Source: Rhodococcus gordoniae (GTDB taxonomy: Bacteria; Actinomycetota; Actinomycetes; Mycobacteriales; Mycobacteriaceae). Taken from it: a stretch of DNA of 64,000 nt. Each line of letters begins with the position of its first letter. Position 1 is the stretch's first letter. A program made the position numbers and the translations under genes. Of the stretch, positions 10,463-18,447 are shown one piece after another. The notes under the pieces are model-generated. The model was given only the letters and a program-made list of their open reading frames with translations, ran no database searches and had not been told where the DNA came from. Location: contig NZ_LPZN01000017.1 in the NCBI RefSeq assembly GCF_001646655.1, forward strand, positions 62,001 through 126,000. Direction: 5' to 3'.

Positions 10463-11139
10463 CCCGCATCCTCGTCGTCGACGACGACCCCCAACTCCTT
10501 CGCGCGTTACGCATCAACCTCGCTGCCCGCGGATACGAAGTGCACACTGCTGCCGACGGACGTACCGCTCTTCGTGCCGCCGCACACCAACAACCCGACG
10601 TGATCGTGCTCGACCTGGGTCTGCCCGATCTCGACGGCATCGAAGTCCTTGCGGGTCTCCACGGTTGGTGCTCTGCCCCGGTCATCGTCCTCTCCGCCCG
10701 TACCGACGCCGCCGACAAGGTCGCCGCCCTCGATACCGGAGCCGACGACTACGTCACCAAGCCTTTCGGGATGGAAGAGTTTCTCGCCCGGATCCGAGCT
10801 GCCGCCCGACGGGCCAGCGCCTCCCCGGCTCCTTCCACCCCCGTGGTGGAAACCGACGCCTTCACCGTCGACCTGGCGGCGAAGAAAGTCACCCGGGACG
10901 GTACCGACGTCCACCTCACCCCCACCGAATGGGGACTGCTCGAAATCCTGGTCGCTCACCGCGGCACACTCGTCAGCCACCGCGAACTGCTGAGCGAATT
11001 GTGGGGACCGTCCTACCTCACTCAAACCCATTACCTACGCGTCTATCTCGCTCAACTGCGCCACAAGCTCGAACCGGACCCCGCCCACCCACGCTATCTG
11101 CTTACCGAACCCGGACGCGGATACCGTTTCGAGCCGTGA
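10459..11139 (+). CDS. kdpE: KdpE, OmpR-type response regulator of the kdp operon
   Basis: A 226-residue DNA-binding response regulator. The receiver domain has the acidic pocket VVDDDP, phospho-acceptor Asp52 in VLDLGLPDLDG, and Lys101 in YVTKPF. The C-terminal winged helix ends in YLLTEPGRGYRFEP. GTG 10459 overlaps the kdpD stop. It should activate the kdp promoter upstream of 3270 under K+ limitation. The operon ends here; the next gene is convergent. Confidence 0.96.
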   Translation: MTRILVVDDDPQLLRALRINLAARGYEVHTAADGRTALRAAAHQQPDVIVLDLGLPDLDGIEVLAGLHGWCSAPVIVLSARTDAADKVAALDTGADDYVTKPFGMEEFLARIRAAARRASASPAPSTPVVETDAFTVDLAAKKVTRDGTDVHLTPTEWGLLEILVAHRGTLVSHRELLSELWGPSYLTQTHYLRVYLAQLRHKLEPDPAHPRYLLTEPGRGYRFEP

Positions 11140-11664
11140 ACGTAGTAACCACACTGCTGGGCGTTCGTCCACACTTTCCTCGATCGCGGGGGCGAGCAGG
11201 TCCTGCTGGAAGGACGGAGCCGCGACGTGCCGTGCGGGATATACCTTGATCTCGACCTTTCTCATCCCGCTACCGAGTGCGAAGCGGCGCAGCCACAACT
11301 CCTCGGCCCAGAGTCGAGCGGTACGCAGGGCAGGGCAGGATGTCACCTGCTCCTACGTCGGTCCCTACACCGACAACCCCGTGTGTGTGTGGGGGGGTGG
11401 TCGTGCTTCCGGTCGCGGTCTCGAATGGTCTGTGCGATGCCCCCATGGTCGCCGCAAGGTGCGGGTACTTCTCAGCGAGCGGGGCCGGGCATCGCACTCG
11501 GCACTGGCACCACGCATCCGTGAAGTCGAAAGGACCTCTTCGGAAGAGGCGCCGAATGCCTTCGCATCCAAAGTAATACGACAGGGGCCCTACACAACGC
11601 GTCGGCGCGGTTTCTGCCATGGAACCGAGTTCGAAACCGAGGACTTCCTCGACGGGCGTGCCCG
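11140..11664. other. Convergent intergenic region without recognisable genes
   Basis: There are 525 bases between the convergent stops of kdpE and the AhpD-like gene. Several open frames cross it on both strands, but none resembles a known protein and they contradict one another. A short hairpin (CCTCTT, loop CGG, AAGAGG) lies at 11535-11549, and a low-complexity GT/G run lies near 11383-11402. Confidence 0.6.
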
Positions 11665-11666
11665 TC
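11638..11666 (-). terminator. Stem-loop terminator of the AhpD-like gene
   Basis: Reading the minus strand, GACGGGC, a two-base loop and GCCCGTC (11666-11651) begin within the stop codon of the AhpD-like gene. A second small hairpin (CGAGGA/TCCTCG) follows directly. There is no U-tract, which is common in high-GC actinobacteria. Confidence 0.55.
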
Positions 11667-12237
11667 AAGCCCGAGGTGTGCGTCCCATCGTGTAGAACTC
11701 GACGTTGGGCATCATCCCCGTCACGCTCGCCATGCGGTTACTCAACCCGAAGAACGCGGTGATCGCCGTGATGTCCCATGCATCCTCATCGGTGAGGCCG
11801 TGTGCGTGCAGGGCTTCGAAGTCGTCATCGCAGATCTCGTGCGAACGCGCGTTGACCTTGGTAGCGAAATCGAGCATCGCACGTTGACGTGGCGTGATGT
11901 CGGCGAGGAGATAATTCGTTGCGACCTGCTCGGCGACAGTCGGTTTCTTCTCGTAGACGCGGAGAATCGCTCCGTGTGCGACGACGCAGTACAGACATTT
12001 GTTCGCAGCGGAGATGGTCGTCACGATCATCTCGCGATCACCCTTCGTCAGTCCCGATTCCTCGCGCAGCATGATCGCGTCGTGATACGCGAAGAACGCT
12101 CGCCACTCGGCGGGACGACGCGCGAAAGCCAGGAACACGTTCGGCACGAACCCCGACTTGTCCTGTACCTCGAGGATGCGCTCGACGATGTCCTCGGGCA
12201 GATCCGCGAGTTCGGGGAGCGGGTAGCGTTCACTCAT
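11665..12237 (-). CDS. AhpD/CMD-family peroxidase-related protein
   Basis: A 190-residue member of the carboxymuconolactone decarboxylase/AhpD superfamily of the 'peroxidase-related enzyme' type. The redox motif is NKCLYCVVAHGA, with a CxxC pair and downstream His as in AhpD proton relays. The C-terminal half (TPRQRAMLDFATKVN, ITAFFGLSNRMASV) is characteristic of the uncharacterised peroxidase subgroup. I place the start at ATG 12237 (MSERYPLPEL); a longer frame continues upstream without family similarity. It probably detoxifies peroxides, but no substrate can be deduced. A dyad lies 10 bases upstream of the ATG. Confidence 0.85.
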   Translation of the reverse strand: MSERYPLPELADLPEDIVERILEVQDKSGFVPNVFLAFARRPAEWRAFFAYHDAIMLREESGLTKGDREMIVTTISAANKCLYCVVAHGAILRVYEKKPTVAEQVATNYLLADITPRQRAMLDFATKVNARSHEICDDDFEALHAHGLTDEDAWDITAITAFFGLSNRMASVTGMMPNVEFYTMGRTPRA

Positions 12238-12246
12238 AGCCAGAAA

Positions 12247-12262
12247 GTTAATCATAATTAAC
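12247..12262 (-). promoter_or_regulatory. Inverted repeat GTTAAT-N4-ATTAAC upstream of the AhpD-like gene
   Basis: The 16-base dyad GTTAATCATAATTAAC has perfect 6-base arms. It lies 10 bases upstream of the AhpD-like ATG in an AT-rich patch that stands out in this GC-rich DNA. Its position overlaps the expected promoter or 5' leader, so it is a candidate repressor site. The regulator is unknown. Confidence 0.5.
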
Positions 12263-12704
12263 CGAACTTTCAAGTGTCGCCTTTCGCAATCCGGGCAGGC
12301 GTGGACATCACCCCGACCCTGAACCACGACGGCACTACGCGCGGATCGACATGGCCCACCCTGGCAACTGCGCGGAAGGAAGCGGCGGGTCGGCGCACCC
12401 GAACCCGGGTAGGAATCACGAAGACCGGCCGTGCAGCAGCCCTCCCGCGAGATCCAGGTTTGTGTGTCCGCTCAGCCAGGCACCGAAGACCTCTCTCGTT
12501 CAACGAATGTGATACCGGCGAAACGCGATCCAAGATCGATTCGGAATCATCACCCAGTTGATCCCGAACGTCCGGCGCTCCACTTGCCGGACACCTCGGC
12601 CCGCAACGTGAACGAACGCACCGCGTTCGCGGCGGTCGGTGCGCCTTCCCCCTCCTCGGCGAGTGGGGCACCGACATGGCCACCGTTCCCCGCACCGTTC
12701 GCTT

Positions 12705-12729
12705 CAACTGTTCAGAATCCGGACAGTTG
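12705..12729. promoter_or_regulatory. Inverted repeat CAACTGT-N11-ACAGTTG, candidate activator site 1
   Basis: Perfect 7-base arms flank an 11-base spacer, about 275 bases upstream of the AcoR-like regulator. The inner pattern CTGT-N11-ACAG occurs again at 14648-14666, in front of the aldehyde dehydrogenase. Half-site geometry of this sort is typical of enhancer sites for NtrC/AcoR-type activators. Assignment to the neighbouring regulator is inferred. Confidence 0.5.
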
Positions 12730-13002
12730 CCGAAACCCGGGGTCGACCACTATTACCTGCATCACATCTGTGTGGGTACGTTGGAGGGGTCGGCGTGGGC
12801 CGCTTCCTTCTGCATCGGACCGGAGCGCGGAGAGGACACGCGATGACGAATGGGCGACGCCGACCGATTCGACCACACATCTGTCGGTCCGGACGTCCGG
12901 TCGGCGGACTCCCGGTGACGGTAATCAGCAGGATTTGCAGACTCGGTACCTCGCGCTGTCACCAGAACCGGTCGGCCGGAGGCAACTGGAAGGAGAACGG
13001 CG

Positions 13003-14640
13003 ATGCACACCTTGCGCCCGGAGATCGAACTGTCCTGGAAGCGCTCGCAGCTCAGCGGTATCGATCCGGCACGAGTGCCCGAGCCCACTCTTCTCGACCC
13101 GTCGGATTCGGCTGGGCGGTTGTTACGGGCCGCCCGACCGGTGCTCGACGACCTCCGGGTACAACTGGCAGGTACGGAATGTGGGATCCTCCTCGTCGAC
13201 CGTAACTGCTGCGTCGTCTCGCGGATGTTCGACTCGGACGCCATGAGATCCGCAATGGAGGATGTCGGGGTACTACCAGGCGTCGCACTGTCCGAAGAGA
13301 CATATGGCACGAACGCGCTGGGCACCCCACTCGAAGTACGTCAAGGCCTCATCGTTCACGGCGACGAGCATTTCCTCGAACCGTTCAGGCAATTCAGTTG
13401 TTACGGTCACCCGATCGTGCATCCGGTCACGCGCAGAATCGAAGGCATCCTCGACATCACTTCGACCGAGAAGACGGCCAATCCCCTCTTCGTGCCTTTC
13501 CTCGCACGAGCCGTCCGGGACATCGAGGCACGTCTGCTCGAGGGGGCACGCGAGTCGGATCGCCGCGTGGTCGACGCATTCCAGATCGCAGCCCGCCAAC
13601 GCGGCGTGGCCGTGGCGGCCATGGGACAAGACGTCATGCTCACCAACAAGGCCGCCGTCGAACTACTCGAACCGGGTGATCATGTGGCGCTGCGCGCACT
13701 TGTGGAGGACGTGCCGCCCGGAGAGTCGCGCACACTCGACTTCGCGCTCTCCAGCGGTGGATACACCGAGCTTCGCATCAGTCGTGTGGCCGGCACCGAA
13801 AGCGGTGCACTGTTCCTTCTCGATGTCGACGAGACCCGAGCGCCCGTACGTCGACGGGCTACGGTGCAGGACGCGACCTCTCGGTTGAGATCCCGCCTGA
13901 CCGAATTGCGTTCCAGTACCGGCTCGATTGTGATTTTCGGCGAGGCAGGAAGCGGGCGGAGTTGGGCTGCACGAGAGTGTGCGGCGGATCCGATGTGGGC
14001 CATCGACGCCGCCCACGTGGTGGCCGAAGGCGAGAGTAAGTGGTCTGCGAGGCTGCTCGAGCACGTCGAGACAGGACCCGAGCACGTCCTGATCGAACAC
14101 GTCGACCTTGCCCCTGATTCCATCCTCGCGCTGCTGGCGTCTCTCGCTTCACGCGTTGACGGACCGAGATTCGTGTTCACCGCCGATCCCGCCGACACCG
14201 TCCGCCCCGCCGCCCGGGAGCTGTTCGCCCGTTGCGGCGCGCACGTGACGGTGCCGGCTCTACGACAGCGGATCCGTGAACTTCCGGCGCTCGTCGCTGC
14301 GCTTTCGACCGAGCTCGGACGTTCGGAGATTCGTTTGGGGCCCAGTGCATTGGCAGCACTGTCGGAACACACGTGGCCGGGCAATCTCGTCGAACTACGC
14401 GCAGTCCTCAGCGCCATTTCCGACAAGGAAGGCGCGATGATCCGGGTCGAGGACCTGCCCGAACCGTATCGGGCACCTGCTCGGGTGGCTCGTCTGGGCG
14501 GCCGCGAACGCGCCGAGCGGGAAGCGATCATCGAAGCATTGCAGGAAAGCGGCGGTAACAAGGTGCATGCGTCCGCCCTCCTCGGCATCAGCCGCACAAC
14601 GCTGTACAGCCGGATCCGGGCTCTCGACATCAAGATGTGA
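13003..14640 (+). CDS. AcoR-like transcriptional activator (GAF, degenerate AAA+, Fis-type HTH)
   Basis: A 545-residue regulator. Residues 1-200 form an AcoR/DhaR-type sensory region (ETYGTNALGTPLEVRQGLIV, then EHFLEPFRQFSCYGHPI). A PAS-like segment follows, then a reduced AAA+ domain with a Walker A-like GEAGSGRSWAA. The C-terminal Fis HTH reads GGNKVHASALLGISRTTLYSR. The GAFTGA loop that contacts sigma-54 is absent, as in many actinobacterial relatives. ATG 13003 has the ribosome-binding site ACTGGAAGGAGAA. The aldehyde and alcohol dehydrogenase genes start just downstream with a candidate binding site between, so it probably activates them in response to an alcohol, ketone or aldehyde. Confidence 0.85.
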   Translation: MHTLRPEIELSWKRSQLSGIDPARVPEPTLLDPSDSAGRLLRAARPVLDDLRVQLAGTECGILLVDRNCCVVSRMFDSDAMRSAMEDVGVLPGVALSEETYGTNALGTPLEVRQGLIVHGDEHFLEPFRQFSCYGHPIVHPVTRRIEGILDITSTEKTANPLFVPFLARAVRDIEARLLEGARESDRRVVDAFQIAARQRGVAVAAMGQDVMLTNKAAVELLEPGDHVALRALVEDVPPGESRTLDFALSSGGYTELRISRVAGTESGALFLLDVDETRAPVRRRATVQDATSRLRSRLTELRSSTGSIVIFGEAGSGRSWAARECAADPMWAIDAAHVVAEGESKWSARLLEHVETGPEHVLIEHVDLAPDSILALLASLASRVDGPRFVFTADPADTVRPAARELFARCGAHVTVPALRQRIRELPALVAALSTELGRSEIRLGPSALAALSEHTWPGNLVELRAVLSAISDKEGAMIRVEDLPEPYRAPARVARLGGRERAEREAIIEALQESGGNKVHASALLGISRTTLYSRIRALDIKM

Positions 14641-14647
14641 CCGATTG

Positions 14648-14666
14648 CTGTCCAATGCTTGAACAG
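14648..14666. promoter_or_regulatory. Dyad CTGT-N11-ACAG, candidate activator site 2
   Basis: The same half-sites and spacing as in the repeat at 12705-12729, here 72-90 bases upstream of the aldehyde dehydrogenase ATG. This is the expected distance for an activator site. The 3' half extends to ACAGTT in both copies. Confidence 0.5.
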
Positions 14667-14737
14667 TTCCGCCACCTCTTCGGGAGGCACGATGAACGTG
14701 TTCCACATCATATGCATCACCCCCAGGAGGTTGTGGC

Positions 14738-16237
14738 ATGACAGGTGTTGCCGAGCAGTCGGTTTCAGCGAAAGTTCGTGATTTCCTCGCCGGTACCAAA
14801 TTGCTGTACATCGACGGCCGCTTCGTCGATGCAGCATCCGGTCGCACGTTCGTCACGTACGATCCCGCCACGGGCGAGCATCTCGCCGACGTCGCCCACG
14901 GTGAAGCCGCCGACATCGACCGCGCCGTCCGGGCCGCACGCCGCGCATTCGACGAGGGACCGTGGGCCTCGATGAAGCCGAACGAACGTGAGCGTCTCAT
15001 CTGGCGGGTCGGCGATCTGCTCACCGAGCGAGCTGCCGATTTCGGCCAGCTCGAGGCTCTCGACAACGGCAAATCCGCTGCGATCGCATCGGCTGTCGAC
15101 ACCGCGTGGGCAGCCGACGTCTTCCGGTACTACGCCGGCTGGGCCACCAAGATCGAGGGCAGTACGGTCAACGTCTCCATGCCGTTCGCGCCGGGCGGTC
15201 AGTTTCACGCTTACACGCTGAGGGAGCCGGTCGGAGTCTGCGGGCTGATCGTACCGTGGAACTTTCCCCTGCTGATGGCGTCGTGGAAGCTCGCACCCGC
15301 TCTCGCAGCCGGCAACACTGTGATCCTCAAACCCGCCGAACAGACACCGCTGACCGCACTGATGCTCGCCGAAATCTTCGAGGAGGCAGGCTTCCCGCCC
15401 GGCGTGGTCAACGTGGTACCCGGCTTCGGTGACGCAGGGGCCGCGCTGTCAGCGCACGAAGACGTCGACAAAATCGCCTTCACAGGCTCCACCGAGGTCG
15501 GAAAGAAGATCGTCGACGCGGCCCGAGGCAACCTCAAGAAGGTCACCCTCGAACTCGGCGGTAAGAGCCCGAATATCGTCTTCGCCGACGCCGATTTCGA
15601 TGCAGCCGTGCAAGGCTCACTCAACGCATGGCTCTTCAACCACGGCCAGTGCTGCGTCGCCGGCACCCGCCTGTACGTCGAGAACACCATCTTCGAACGT
15701 TTCACCCAAGCAGTCGCCGAGGCCGCGAGCAAAGTCAAGATCGGTCCGGGTCTCGACCCCACGACCGAACTCGGTCCGCTCGTGTCGCAGGAACAACTCG
15801 ACCGGGTCACCGGCTACCTGCGCGACGGGCTCGCGGACGGCGCGCGGGCCCTGACAGGTGGTCGGCGCTGGGGCGAGACCGGATACTTCGTCGAGCCCAC
15901 CGTCTTGGTCGACGTGAAGCCGGAGTTCAGCGTCGTGCGGGAGGAGATCTTCGGGCCGGTCGTCGCCGCGATGCCGTTCGATGCCGATGACGGCATCGTC
16001 ACCGCCGCCAACAGCTCGATCTACGGCTTGGCTGCCGGCATCTGGACCCGTGACATCTCGAAGGCACACTGCACCGCGCGTCTTCTGAAGGCCGGATCGG
16101 TATGGATCAACCAGTACAACGGCTTCGATACGGCCATGCCGTTCGGTGGCTACAAGCAGTCCGGCTGGGGTCGCGAACTCGGTGGGGCCGCCATCGACCT
16201 CTACACCCAGACCAAAGCCGTCAACGTCGCGCTCTGA
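14738..16237 (+). CDS. NAD(P)+-dependent aldehyde dehydrogenase
   Basis: A 499-residue cytoplasmic aldehyde dehydrogenase, full length for the family. It carries the catalytic glutamate Glu272 in VTLELGGKSPN, the catalytic cysteine in NHGQCCVAGTR (Cys306), and the cofactor-loop motif FTGSTEVGKKI. ATG 14738 sits behind a strong ribosome-binding site (CAGGAGG). Thirty-five bases separate it from the alcohol dehydrogenase gene, so the pair can convert an alcohol to an acid. A candidate activator dyad lies upstream and the AcoR-like gene precedes it. Confidence 0.95.
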   Translation: MTGVAEQSVSAKVRDFLAGTKLLYIDGRFVDAASGRTFVTYDPATGEHLADVAHGEAADIDRAVRAARRAFDEGPWASMKPNERERLIWRVGDLLTERAADFGQLEALDNGKSAAIASAVDTAWAADVFRYYAGWATKIEGSTVNVSMPFAPGGQFHAYTLREPVGVCGLIVPWNFPLLMASWKLAPALAAGNTVILKPAEQTPLTALMLAEIFEEAGFPPGVVNVVPGFGDAGAALSAHEDVDKIAFTGSTEVGKKIVDAARGNLKKVTLELGGKSPNIVFADADFDAAVQGSLNAWLFNHGQCCVAGTRLYVENTIFERFTQAVAEAASKVKIGPGLDPTTELGPLVSQEQLDRVTGYLRDGLADGARALTGGRRWGETGYFVEPTVLVDVKPEFSVVREEIFGPVVAAMPFDADDGIVTAANSSIYGLAAGIWTRDISKAHCTARLLKAGSVWINQYNGFDTAMPFGGYKQSGWGRELGGAAIDLYTQTKAVNVAL

Positions 16238-16272
16238 CATCCCCGTACCCCGCACTCAACAGGAGAGCACAT

Positions 16273-17385
16273 ATGAAGACCAAGGCTGCTGTTCTACTCG
16301 AGGCCGGAAAGCCCTTCGAGATCATGGAACTCGACCTGGACGGCCCCGGGCCCGGCGAGGTACTCATCAAGTACACCGCGGCGGGACTGTGCCATTCCGA
16401 TCTGCACCTGACCGACGGCGACCTCCCGCCGCGCTATCCCATCGTCGGCGGCCACGAGGGCTCGGGCATCATCGAGGAAGTCGGACCCGGTGTCACGAAG
16501 GTCAAGCCCGGCGATCACGTGGTGTGCAGTTTCATCCCCAACTGCGGGACCTGCCGATACTGCGCCACCGGCCGACAGAACCTGTGCGATATGGGCGCCA
16601 CGATCCTGGAGGGATCGATGCCCGATGGAAGCTTCAGATTCCGCTCCGGTGAGTTGGAATTCGGCGCCATGTGCATGCTCGGGACATTTTCGGAGCGGGC
16701 CACGATATCCCAGCACTCGGTCGTCAAGGTGGACGACTGGCTGCCCCTCGAGACCGCGGTTCTCGTCGGCTGCGGCGTCCCCTCGGGATGGGGGACCGCT
16801 GTGTACGCCGGCGGTGTCCGGGCCGGTGACATCGTTGTCGTCTACGGCATCGGCGGTCTCGGTATCAACGCGGTGCAGGGTGCGGTGCAAGCCGGAGCAC
16901 GGTACGTGGTCGTGGTCGATCCACTCCCCTTCAAACGGGAAACCGCGCTGAAATTCGGGGCCACCCATGCCTTCGCCACTGCAGAGGAAGCCGCAGCGAA
17001 GGTGAACGAGCTGAGTTGGGGCCAAGGCGCGGACCAGGCGCTGATCCTGGTAGGTACGGTCGACGAAGAGGTGGTCGCGGCTGCGACCGCCGTGATCGGT
17101 AAGGGCGGCACCGTCGTCATTACCGGCTTGGCCGATCCGACCAAACTGACCGTGCACGTGTCCGGCGCCGATCTGACGCTGAACGAGAAGACAATCAAGG
17201 GGACGCTGTTCGGGTCGGCCAACCCGCAATACGACATCGTCCGACTGCTGCGTATGTACGACCAGGGCGAGTTGAAGCTCGACGAACTCGTCACGACACG
17301 CTACTCACTCGAAGAAGTCAACAAGGGGTACGAGGATCTGCGCGCCGGCAGGAACATTCGCGGCGTCATCGTGCACGAGCGGTAG
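16273..17385 (+). CDS. NDMA-dependent, zinc-containing alcohol dehydrogenase
   Basis: A 370-residue medium-chain dehydrogenase of the Rxyl_3153/NDMA-dependent family, characteristic of mycobacteria and rhodococci. These enzymes keep a tightly bound nicotinamide cofactor and need an external electron acceptor in vitro. Catalytic zinc ligands lie in GLCHSDLH and GGHEGSG. The structural-zinc cluster CGTCRYCATGRQNLC is complete, and the Rossmann motif is YGIGGLGINAVQGA. ATG 16273 follows GGAGAG by 7 bases. It probably oxidises the alcohol whose aldehyde is handled by the upstream dehydrogenase. Twin stem-loops follow the stop. Confidence 0.93.
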   Translation: MKTKAAVLLEAGKPFEIMELDLDGPGPGEVLIKYTAAGLCHSDLHLTDGDLPPRYPIVGGHEGSGIIEEVGPGVTKVKPGDHVVCSFIPNCGTCRYCATGRQNLCDMGATILEGSMPDGSFRFRSGELEFGAMCMLGTFSERATISQHSVVKVDDWLPLETAVLVGCGVPSGWGTAVYAGGVRAGDIVVVYGIGGLGINAVQGAVQAGARYVVVVDPLPFKRETALKFGATHAFATAEEAAAKVNELSWGQGADQALILVGTVDEEVVAAATAVIGKGGTVVITGLADPTKLTVHVSGADLTLNEKTIKGTLFGSANPQYDIVRLLRMYDQGELKLDELVTTRYSLEEVNKGYEDLRAGRNIRGVIVHER

Positions 17386-17397
17386 CGGACCTGCCCA

Positions 17398-17460
17398 CCC
17401 GCACGCACGTGCGGGACCCTCTGCCCCGGCACACCGGTGATCTCACCGGCAGGCCGGGGC
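17398..17460 (+). terminator. Tandem stem-loops after the alcohol dehydrogenase gene
   Basis: The first hairpin is CCCGCAC, loop GCAC, GTGCGGG (17398-17415). The second, nested one has outer arms GCCCCGGC/GCCGGGGC (17423-17460) enclosing CCGGTGA/TCACCGG. They begin 13 bases after the stop. Stability is obvious by eye; there is no U-tract. They likely terminate the dehydrogenase operon. Confidence 0.65.
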
Positions 17461-17928
17461 GGAGGTATCTTCGCAGCAACCGTGCTCATTTCGCCCCATG
17501 ACGGGAGTCAGGTTGTCTTCGCGGCCGATTACTTCCAGTACGCCCGATACTCGACGGTCGCCTTCGCAAGCCCGTGAGTGTGACTGAGGGTCTCGACGAT
17601 CGAGCGCGTGGTGTGGCCAGGCAACCGATGGGGGTGCAGGCTCACACCGAGATTCGTCGACATCGAAGCCGATTCCCACACAGTGCGCTTCGTCCGGCGA
17701 GGGTCGTGTTGCCTGATCTACCTCACGGAGAACGACCAACGCGCGAGCTGCCCGCGCCGGACACCGGCCGATCGCCACGTGCACCTTCTCCGACATTTCA
17801 CTGACACCCGAATCTGCGCAGAGGCCGGGGCCGGCTTGTCCATCCCAGGACAGTACCCGGCTCACACGGTCGGATCCGGGGTAATCATCTTTCTGGTAGC
17901 GCTGACAATCCTCACCCGTTCCCGAAGC

Positions 17929-18054
17929 CTGGCGCCGATAAGACGTATGGACCGACCCGACGAAGTCGCCGAGCTGATCGCCTGGCTGTCGTCGAACGGT
18001 CCGAGCTTCTCCACCGGTGCCGTGTACGACGCGAGCGGTGGGCGCGCATCGTAC
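17929..18054 (+). pseudogene. C-terminal remnant of a short-chain dehydrogenase/reductase
   Basis: One frame reads APIRRMDRPDEVAELIAWL, then SSNGPSFSTGAVYDASGGRA. This is the classic C-terminal end of FabG-like SDR enzymes (R-x-x-x-P-E/D-E-VA, then S-F-x-TG-x-x-x-D-x-x-GG). The N-terminal Rossmann fold and catalytic Ser/Tyr/Lys region are missing, and no stop follows at the expected place. It is therefore a fragment of about 42 residues, not a functional gene. Confidence 0.7.
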
Positions 18055-18177
18055 CGACACTCTTCCTCGCACCCCGGGTCGAAGCACCGTCGTGCGCAAT
18101 CGGGACAGGGGACCCGGTCCGCGACGGGCGTCTGCGACGCACCTGCCGGAACAAGAGACGGCGTTGCCTTCTTGTAT

Positions 18178-18194
18178 CCAAGATGTATTCTTGG
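18178..18194. promoter_or_regulatory. Inverted repeat CCAAGA-N5-TCTTGG upstream of the MFS gene
   Basis: A 17-base dyad with perfect 6-base arms around TGTAT, about 255 bases before the MFS start. The local sequence TTGTATCCAAGATGTATTC resembles operators bound by FadR/VanR-type GntR proteins. A GntR gene lies downstream at 20026, so autogenous or local control is possible but unproven. Confidence 0.4.
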
Positions 18195-18447
18195 CTGGTG
18201 GAGGAACGCGGGACTCCAGGACCTACCGAACGACACACAGGACGACCATTCGTAAGCATGTCGCGCCTCCCTGCCACGAGCGCAGCGTCGCGAACCCGAC
18301 GGAGTTGCGAGCGATCGATTCTCCACGCACACAGTTGCTCTCGCAGAGAGAACGACACTACGCATAAAGACGTCGAGAGGTCCGTGCGCCCCAGCACGTC
18401 ACTCCGGAAACCATGCCGCCTCAGCGAGCACCCGAAAGGACCACGCA

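Larger units (their letters stand above)
12238..13002. other. Divergent intergenic region between the AhpD-like gene and the AcoR-like regulator
   Basis: There are 765 bases with no recognisable gene. Open frames on both strands (for example about 12270-12707 minus and 12431-13246 plus) read as arginine/proline-rich shadow protein. It holds the dyad at 12247-12262, the longer inverted repeat at 12705-12729 and presumably the divergent promoters. Confidence 0.6.
17386..18447. other. Intergenic region with gene remnant and operator-like dyad
   Basis: About 1.06 kb without an intact gene. It contains the stem-loops at 17398-17460, an SDR C-terminal remnant at 17929-18054 and an operator-like dyad at 18178-18194. 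The rest shows only conflicting open frames, so the region looks like decayed coding DNA. Confidence 0.6.

Noticed and set aside
11246-11695. 149-codon plus-strand ORF downstream of kdpE
   Set aside because: It overlaps the AhpD-like gene on the other strand, includes a GT/G low-complexity run and resembles nothing known.
12270-12707. 145-codon minus-strand ORF between the AhpD-like and AcoR-like genes
   Set aside because: Low-complexity Arg/Pro-rich translation, no ribosome-binding site, and overlap with the operator-like region.
14640-14737. Sigma-54 (-24/-12) promoter before the aldehyde dehydrogenase
   Set aside because: No GG-N10-GC core at the right spacing was found, and the adjacent regulator lacks the sigma-54 contact motif.
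17386-18447. Transposon or IS ends around the SDR relic
   Set aside because: No terminal inverted repeats, target duplications or transposase fragments could be seen.
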